Part shown: positions 59,270-64,000 of the stretch, one piece after another
How positions within the stretch are numbered: the first letter of the stretch is position 1
Layout of the letters: each line of letters begins with the position of its first letter
NCBI RefSeq assembly: GCF_004345645.1
Contig: NZ_SLWS01000005.1
Span: 248,001-312,000, forward strand
Direction: 5' to 3'
Length of the DNA stretch: 64,000 bases
DNA from: Actinocrispum wychmicini
GTDB lineage: Bacteria; Actinomycetota; Actinomycetes; Mycobacteriales; Pseudonocardiaceae
Notes under the pieces: generated by a model
The model's input: only the letters and a program-made list of their open reading frames with translations
The model's database searches: none
Told to the model about the DNA's origin: nothing
Made by a program: the position numbers and the translations under genes

Positions 59270-59750
59270 GGCCGGCCTGGTCTCGGGCGGCTGTGATCTG
59301 CCGCCGGGCATGCCTTCTTGACCGGCCAGTCGTGGGTCGGCGAGACCACTGCCGGTCGGACACCCGGCCTGGCCTCGGATGGCTGTGATCCGCCACCGGG
59401 CGCGCCTTCTTGACCGGCCAGCCGTGGGTCGGCGAGACCGCTGCCAGCCCGGCACACCCGGCCTGGTCTCGGGCGGCTGTGATTCGCCGCCGGGCACGCC
59501 TTCTTGACCGGCCAGCCCTGGGTCGGCAAGACCACTGCCAGCCCGACACCCGGCCCGGCCTCGGACGACTGCGATCCGCCACCAGACGCGCCTTCTTGAC
59601 CGGCCGGCCCTGGGTCGGCAAGACCCTGCCAGCCCGGCACACCCGGCCTGGTCTCGGGCGGCTGTGATTCGCCGCCGGGCACGCCTTCTTGACCGGCCAG
59701 CCGTGGGTCGGCAAGACCGCTGCCAGGCCGACACCCAGCCCGGCCTCGGA
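59270..59750. repeat. 93-bp tandem repeat array, five copies with an alternating pattern
   Basis: The anchor CTTCTTGACCGGCC recurs at 59314, 59406, 59500, 59592 and 59685 (spacings 92, 94, 92, 93). Copies 1, 3 and 5 share CTGGTCTCGGGCGGCTGTGAT, while copies 2 and 4 share CTCGGA-type openings, giving a 186-bp higher-order unit. All three minus-strand frames are open, but the unit length is not a multiple of three, so it is not protein coding. Each unit contains the GGCGGC-N-GCCGCC hairpin. Confidence 0.88.
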
Positions 59751-59830
59751 CGGCTGCGATCAGCTGGCCCGACGGCGGCTCTACTTCGGGCGGCTGCGAT
59801 CAGCTGGCCCGGCGCCGGCTCCGCTTCGGG
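59751..59830. repeat. 40-bp tandem duplication
   Basis: 59751-59790 and 59791-59830 repeat CGGCTGCGATCAGCTGGCCC and the following 20 nt with few changes. They derive partly from the 93-bp unit and border its right end. Confidence 0.85.
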
Positions 59831-59982
59831 CGGCCCCGATCGGCGAGCGCGACACCAGCCCGGCCTCGTTGAGAGCCCGTCTGGTCCGTCGACTGGCCGA
59901 TCTTCGTGGCGGAGCGGGGCGCTGAGTGGGGGCGGTGTGGGTGGAATCGCCTGGTGGGGTGGGCCGGTGTCAGACTCGGGCC

Positions 59983-60720
59983 ATGAACCAGGTTGCTGTG
60001 ATCACTGGGGCGGGGTCGGGTATCGGTCGGGCGGTGGCGGTCGATCTGCTGGATGCCGGATACCGGGTTGTGTTGGCTGGGCGGCGGGAGGACAGGTTGC
60101 GGGAGACCGCCGCGATGAGTGCGGGGCGTTCGGTCGTTGTCCCTACGGATGTGGCGGATGTGGGTTCGGTCAGGGCGTTGTTCGGACTGGTTCGGGCCGA
60201 GTTCGGTCGGCTGGATCTGTTGTTCAACAATGCCGGGCTGAGTTTGCCTGGCACGGTGGGGGACCTGTCGCTGGAGCAGTGGCGGACCGTGATCGACATC
60301 AATCTGACGGGTTCGTTCCTGTGCGCGCAGGAGGCTTTCAACATCATGCGGGCGCAGGATCCGCGGGGTGGGCGGATCATCAACAACGGGTCCATCTCGT
60401 CGGTGTCGCCCAGGCCGGCGAGTCCGGCCTACACGGCGTCCAAGCACGCGATCACCGGGTTGACCAAGTCGATCTCGTTGGACGGCCGGGCTTTCGACAT
60501 CGCGTGTGGACAGATCGACATCGGCAACGCGGCGACCGACATGGGCAGTCGGATGGCGGACGGTGTGCCGCAGGCCGACGGGAGGATCGCGGCGGAGCCG
60601 ATCTTCGACGTCCGGCACGTCGCGGACGCCGTGCGGTACATGGCCGGCCTGCCGTTGGACACCAACGTCCAGTTCATGACGGTCATGGCCACCAAGATGC
60701 CGTTCATCGGCCGGGGGTGA
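59983..60720 (+). CDS. Short-chain dehydrogenase/reductase
   Basis: 245 residues from ATG 59983, beginning MNQVAVITGAGSGIGRAVAV, the usual SDR start. Cofactor motif TGAGSGIG, NNAG (FNNAGLSLPG), catalytic Ser in NNGSISSVSP and YTASKHA. GRREDR after the second strand suggests NADP(H). Classical SDR of unknown substrate. 70 bp ahead of the second ABC/two-component operon but with a separate promoter in between. Confidence 0.9.
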   Translation: MNQVAVITGAGSGIGRAVAVDLLDAGYRVVLAGRREDRLRETAAMSAGRSVVVPTDVADVGSVRALFGLVRAEFGRLDLLFNNAGLSLPGTVGDLSLEQWRTVIDINLTGSFLCAQEAFNIMRAQDPRGGRIINNGSISSVSPRPASPAYTASKHAITGLTKSISLDGRAFDIACGQIDIGNAATDMGSRMADGVPQADGRIAAEPIFDVRHVADAVRYMAGLPLDTNVQFMTVMATKMPFIGRG

Positions 60721-60777
60721 CGGTCGTCATGGATGAGGTCACGATCCGCGACACTTACCGCTCGGGTCAGGAGTTCC

Positions 60778-60783
60778 TAGCGT
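60778..60783 (+). promoter_or_regulatory. Leaderless -10 box of the second ABC/two-component operon
   Basis: TAGCGT, 7 nt before ATG 60791, with no ribosome site in between. Confidence 0.5.
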
Positions 60784-60790
60784 TGTTCCC

Positions 60791-61480
60791 ATGGAAACGT
60801 CGTTCGAGGGGGTCAGCTACTCCTACGGGAGGGTGCGGGCGCTGACCGACATCAGTTTTCGGGTCCCCAGTGGACAGTGCGTCGCGCTGCTGGGGGCCAA
60901 CGGTGCTGGCAAGTCGACCATCGTGGACCTCATGCTGGGGCTGCGACGACCGCGCAGCGGAACTGTGACCGTTCTGGGGGGAACGGCGGTCGCCGCCGTC
61001 ACCAGGGGACGGGTCGGGGCCATGTTGCAGACTGGCGGGCTGCCGGCCGACGCCACTGTTCGGGACGTGCTGGATCTCGCGCGCCGGCTGTACGGAAAAC
61101 GCCGGAGTCTCAAGGAGTTGCTCACCATCGGTGGGCTGCAGGACGTGGCCCGGCGCAAGGTGGACGCGTTGTCCGGTGGGCAGGCCCAGCGGGTGCGGTT
61201 CGCGGTCGCCATGGCCGGCCGGCCCGAGTTGCTGTTCCTGGACGAGCCCACGGTCGCCATGGACTTCCGGGCCCGACGGCAGTTCTGGCAGTCGGTGAAG
61301 GCCGACGGGAACACGGTTCTGTTCGCCACGCACTACCTCGACGAGGCGGATGAGTACGCCGACTCCGTCATCGTCGTCGACCGGGGGCGGGTCGTCGCCG
61401 AGGGCACGCCCGCCGAGATCCGCGGCGACTCCCGGCTGGAGGACGCCTTGTTCGCGCTGACCGCTGAGGAGGACCGGTGA
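60791..61480 (+). CDS. ABC transporter ATP-binding protein
   Basis: 229 residues, ATG 60791. Walker A GANGAGKST, signature LSGGQAQRVRFAVAM, Walker B LLFLDEPTVAMDF (unusual Met/Phe after the Ala), H-loop ATHYLDEADEY. First of four genes in the same ATPase-permease-kinase-regulator order as 9434-6027 but on the other strand and shorter. Exporter of a membrane-active compound is likely by analogy. Confidence 0.93.
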   Translation: METSFEGVSYSYGRVRALTDISFRVPSGQCVALLGANGAGKSTIVDLMLGLRRPRSGTVTVLGGTAVAAVTRGRVGAMLQTGGLPADATVRDVLDLARRLYGKRRSLKELLTIGGLQDVARRKVDALSGGQAQRVRFAVAMAGRPELLFLDEPTVAMDFRARRQFWQSVKADGNTVLFATHYLDEADEYADSVIVVDRGRVVAEGTPAEIRGDSRLEDALFALTAEEDR

Positions 61481-62154
61481 CCGCGTTCATCCGTTTCGAA
61501 GTCATCCGGACCTTGCGCAACGTCCGGTACCTGGCGTTCCTGGTCGTCGTGCCGGTGCTGCTCTACCTGATGTGGGGGCGGACCGGCGGGCCGGGCGCGA
61601 TGGTCGCGATGGCGGTCTACGCCGCCTGCGGCGGGGCGTTGCTGGGCGGTGGCAGCACGATCGCGGAGGATCGGGCCACCGGGTGGCTGCGGCAGTTGAG
61701 GATCACGCCGCTGGCCGACCGGGCGTGGCTGGGCGGGAAGATCGTGCAGGGCACGCTCATGGCCATCCCCGGCGCGTTGGTGGTGTGCGTGGTGGCCGCG
61801 TCCACTGGGCACGTCAGCCTGTCCGTCGGGCAGTGGGCCGGGCTCGGGGTGCTGATCCTGGTGGGCTGCCTGCCGTTCGCCCTGATCGGTGTGTTCGGCG
61901 GCATGTTGTTCAAGGGCAAGACCGCGACTGTCGCGTTGATGCTGCTGTTCATCGCGTTGATGCTGGTCGGTGGCGTCATCACCGGGGGCCAGCAGATCGT
62001 GTCGTGGGGGAATGTGGTTCCGTCCTATGACCTAATGGCTGCCGGCATTCAGATCGTGCACGGTACTCCGATTGGCGGCGGGTACGTCGTCAACCTGGGC
62101 GGATGGGCACTGCTGGGTGGTGCCGCTGTGCTACTGAGGTGGCGCAGGGCGTAA
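61477..62154 (+). CDS. ABC-2 type permease
   Basis: 225 residues, GTG 61477 (GTGA overlap with the ATPase). Six membrane segments, starting LAFLVVVPVLLYLMW and ending WALLGGAAVLLRW; the loop EDRATGWLRQLRITPL is the ABC2 coupling region. Partner of the adjacent ATPase. Confidence 0.9.
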   Translation: MTAFIRFEVIRTLRNVRYLAFLVVVPVLLYLMWGRTGGPGAMVAMAVYAACGGALLGGGSTIAEDRATGWLRQLRITPLADRAWLGGKIVQGTLMAIPGALVVCVVAASTGHVSLSVGQWAGLGVLILVGCLPFALIGVFGGMLFKGKTATVALMLLFIALMLVGGVITGGQQIVSWGNVVPSYDLMAAGIQIVHGTPIGGGYVVNLGGWALLGGAAVLLRWRRA

Positions 62155-62156
62155 CA

Positions 62157-63290
62157 ATGACCGGTGTGACCGTGGATGATGATCTCACCGACGACCGGCT
62201 CCAGATGATGTGGAACCGGCGCCTGTGGTCCCGGTTCGTGCTGATGTACGTGGGTATGGGTGCCTCCACGGCGATCTACCTCACCAATCGTCCACCCGTA
62301 TGGCAGGCCGTGCCGGTGTTGCTCGCCGCGCTGGTCACCGCGGTGCTGGGCATGCGGACCACCTTCGAGCTGCCCATACCGTGGTTGCGTCGGCTGCCGT
62401 TCTGGCCGTCGTACATCGCGCTGGTACTGCTGTCCGTCGCGTTGCCGGCGGTCGCGGGCTCAGAGTGGTCGTTCAACGCGGCGTGGGCCGGTGCGGCCAC
62501 CGGCTGGATCGGCGGCCGGTGGGTGGTGGTCAGGCTGGCCGCGATCGGCGCGGTGATCGGCTTGATCGCCTGGGTGCAACACTCCGATGCCGCGGTGGTC
62601 GTCTGGGTCGCGTTGACCAGTGTGGTCGTCGGGTTCTTCACCTCGCAGGCGCGCGACCAGATCGACATATTCTCCGAACTGCAGGACAGCAGGCGGGAGC
62701 GGGCCAGGCTGGCGGTGGCCGAGGAACGTGACAGAATCGCCCGCGACCTGCACGATCTTGTCGGGCACAGCCTGTCGGTCATCGCGGTGAAGACGGAGCT
62801 GGCCCGGCGCCTGGTGGCAGCCGATCCGGAACGGGCCGAGAATGAGCTGGCCGACATCGACACGGTGGTCCGGCGGGCGTTGTCCGAGGTCCGACAGGCC
62901 GTCACCAACTACCGCCAGCCCACTTTGGCCGGTGAGCTCGCGTCGGCCCGTCGCGCGGCTGCGTCAGCTGGCATCGACTGCCGGGTCCAGGCGCCGGAAA
63001 GCTGGAACCTCCCCATGCCGGTGGATGGCGCGCTGGCGTGGACCGTCCGTGAAGGAGTGACGAACGTGCTGCGCCACAGCCGTGCCGCCAACTGCCGGAT
63101 CCAGTTGTCCATCGTGGACAGTTCGGCGGAGTTGCGGATCGCCGACGACGGCGCCGGCCCGGACGAGCCGGACAGCCGGGGCAACGGCCTGGTCGGCCTG
63201 GCCGAGCGGGTCCAGGCGCTGGGTGGCTCGATGTCGTCGGGTGCCGGCCCGAACGGCGGGTTCGTCGTGCACGTCCAGGTCCCGGCATGA
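62157..63290 (+). CDS. Sensor histidine kinase, DesK-like
   Basis: 377 residues from ATG 62157, 2 nt after the permease stop. Five or six membrane helices in residues 24-162, coiled coil, HisKA_3 with His199 in RDLHDLVGHSLSVI, HATPase_c with N-box TNVLRHSRAA and G-boxes DDGAGPDEPD and GNGLVGLAERV. No large sensor domain; probably senses membrane state or the exported compound. Confidence 0.94.
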   Translation: MTGVTVDDDLTDDRLQMMWNRRLWSRFVLMYVGMGASTAIYLTNRPPVWQAVPVLLAALVTAVLGMRTTFELPIPWLRRLPFWPSYIALVLLSVALPAVAGSEWSFNAAWAGAATGWIGGRWVVVRLAAIGAVIGLIAWVQHSDAAVVVWVALTSVVVGFFTSQARDQIDIFSELQDSRRERARLAVAEERDRIARDLHDLVGHSLSVIAVKTELARRLVAADPERAENELADIDTVVRRALSEVRQAVTNYRQPTLAGELASARRAAASAGIDCRVQAPESWNLPMPVDGALAWTVREGVTNVLRHSRAANCRIQLSIVDSSAELRIADDGAGPDEPDSRGNGLVGLAERVQALGGSMSSGAGPNGGFVVHVQVPA

Positions 63291-63892
63291 TCAAGCTGTT
63301 GCTGGCCGAGGACCAGACCATGTTCCGCGGCGCCATGGCCACCCTGCTGTCCCTGGAACCGGACCTGGAGGTGGTGGTCCAGCTCGGCCGGGGGGACGAG
63401 GTGGTGCCCGCGGCCGAGGCGTTCCAGCCGGACGTGGCCCTGCTGGACATCGAGATGCCCGGGATGGACGGCCTGGAGGCCGCCCGCCGGCTCAGGACCC
63501 GCGTCCCGGCGACCAAAGTGGTCATCCTGACCACGTTCGGCCGGCCCGGCTACCTGCGCTCGGCGGTCGACGCCGGTGTCGCCGGGTTTCTGCTGAAGGA
63601 CGCGCCGGTCACGGAACTCGCCGTGGTGATCCGCCGGGTCGCGGCGGGCGAGCGGGTCGTCGACCCGTCACTGGCGCTGGCCGCGTTGAGCGAGGGCGCG
63701 AGCCCGCTGACGCCGCGGGAGACCGAGATCCTGGCCGCCTCCCGTGGCCACGGCACGATCGCGGAAATGGCCCGTGGCATGCACCTTTCGCCTGGGACCG
63801 TACGGAACCACCTGTCCGCGGCCATCCAGAAACTGGGCGCCCGCACCCGTGCGGAAGCCCTTGACATCGCGGAGTCGAAGGGCTGGCTCTAG
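63287..63892 (+). CDS. Response regulator, DesR/NarL-like
   Basis: 201 residues, ATG 63287 overlapping the kinase stop (ATGA). Receiver: ED pair in LLAEDQTMF, phospho-Asp54 in ALLDIEMPGMDG, Thr in ILTTFGRPG, Lys in LLKDAP. LuxR HTH in residues about 138-195 (LTPRETEILAASRGHGTIAEMARGM). Partner of the kinase; likely target is this operon. Confidence 0.94.
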   Translation: MIKLLLAEDQTMFRGAMATLLSLEPDLEVVVQLGRGDEVVPAAEAFQPDVALLDIEMPGMDGLEAARRLRTRVPATKVVILTTFGRPGYLRSAVDAGVAGFLLKDAPVTELAVVIRRVAAGERVVDPSLALAALSEGASPLTPRETEILAASRGHGTIAEMARGMHLSPGTVRNHLSAAIQKLGARTRAEALDIAESKGWL

Positions 63893-64000
63893 CCCAACAA
63901 CGGCGACAGCATCTCCCGCTCGGTCTCGGGCAGGTACGGCGCGTACGAGTCGTGCAGCGCCCGCCGGGCCAGCTGGGACGCCAACTCCCCGTCACCGTCC
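63889..64000 (-). CDS. C-terminal end of an unidentified protein (5' part outside window)
   Basis: Minus-strand frame open from the window edge to a TAG at 63889-63891, about 37 residues ending ALHDSYAPYLPETEREMLSP. Overlaps the response-regulator stop by 4 bp, convergently. Charged and helical; no family assigned from so short a piece. Confidence 0.5.
   Translation of the reverse strand, partial: DGDGELASQLARRALHDSYAPYLPETEREMLSPLLG

Noticed and set aside
59109..59734. Three overlapping long minus-strand frames over the tandem array (Arg/Pro-rich repeats)
   Set aside because: Unit spacings of 92, 94, 92 and 93 bp shift the frame between copies, all frames are open only because of base composition, and there is no ribosome site.
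59270..59830. CRISPR array
   Set aside because: The repeats are contiguous 93-bp units without unique spacers, and no cas gene is present.

Overview
The window looks like a chromosomal segment of a high-GC actinomycete, most likely of the order Pseudonocardiales (inference). The evidence is uniformly G/C-rich third codon positions, many GTG and TTG starts, chained 4-bp overlaps (ATGA, GTGA, TTGA), several apparent leaderless promoters (TANNNT 6-8 nt before a start codon), an actinobacterial IHF gene, and an EbfC / EspC-like / WXG-type gene trio of the kind linked to type VII secretion. No rRNA, tRNA or CRISPR array was recognised.

Left part (1-17 kb): a three-gene efflux operon (membrane-fusion-like protein, ATPase, MacB-type permease) converges on serC across a perfect-stem terminator. 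Next comes a tightly overlapped minus-strand operon of ABC ATPase, ABC-2 permease, histidine kinase, response regulator and a penicillin-binding/beta-lactamase-fold hydrolase. citA, an ornithine-cyclodeaminase-family gene, a complete urease operon (ureABCFGD) and pdxH follow. serC, citA, pdxH and, further on, the main citrate synthase gltA form a loose central-metabolism backbone into which the urease block appears to have been placed.

Middle part (17-37 kb): a secreted AA10 lytic polysaccharide monooxygenase, an MFS exporter, a decayed histidine kinase/response regulator pair fused by an internal deletion, a lipoprotein with a VWA-like fold and a broken MIDAS, a probable toxin-antitoxin pair, an aldose epimerase, a TnpB-type transposon gene, a secreted trypsin-like protease, an LmrA-type TetR regulator with a metallo-beta-lactamase-fold enzyme, an amidohydrolase, an acyl-CoA dehydrogenase, a PfkB sugar kinase, gltA, a Nat-like ABC exporter, the EbfC/EspC/WXG trio, and glpD with its TetR regulator.

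Right part (37-64 kb): an alkyl-DHAP-synthase-like flavoprotein, several lipoproteins, a protein with two gamma-glutamylcyclotransferase-like domains, HxlR and PadR regulators, a secreted C39-like protease, two acyl-CoA ligases, mIHF, isochorismate synthase next to a PhzF-family protein, a MocR/PdxR-type regulator, a VWA protein, asparaginase, an SGNH esterase, a TnpB remnant followed by a 93-bp tandem array, an SDR, and a second ABC/histidine kinase/response regulator operon with the same plan as the one at 6-9 kb.

The most unusual content is non-coding. A 34-bp hairpin-forming repeat occurs identically in the end of ureB and in the start of an amidohydrolase, with a diverged third copy downstream of the asparaginase gene. 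There is a roughly 135-bp long inverted repeat at 39.3 kb, and a 93-bp tandem array with an alternating two-unit pattern at 59.3-59.75 kb. Compact palindromic operators also overlap start codons or leaderless promoters.
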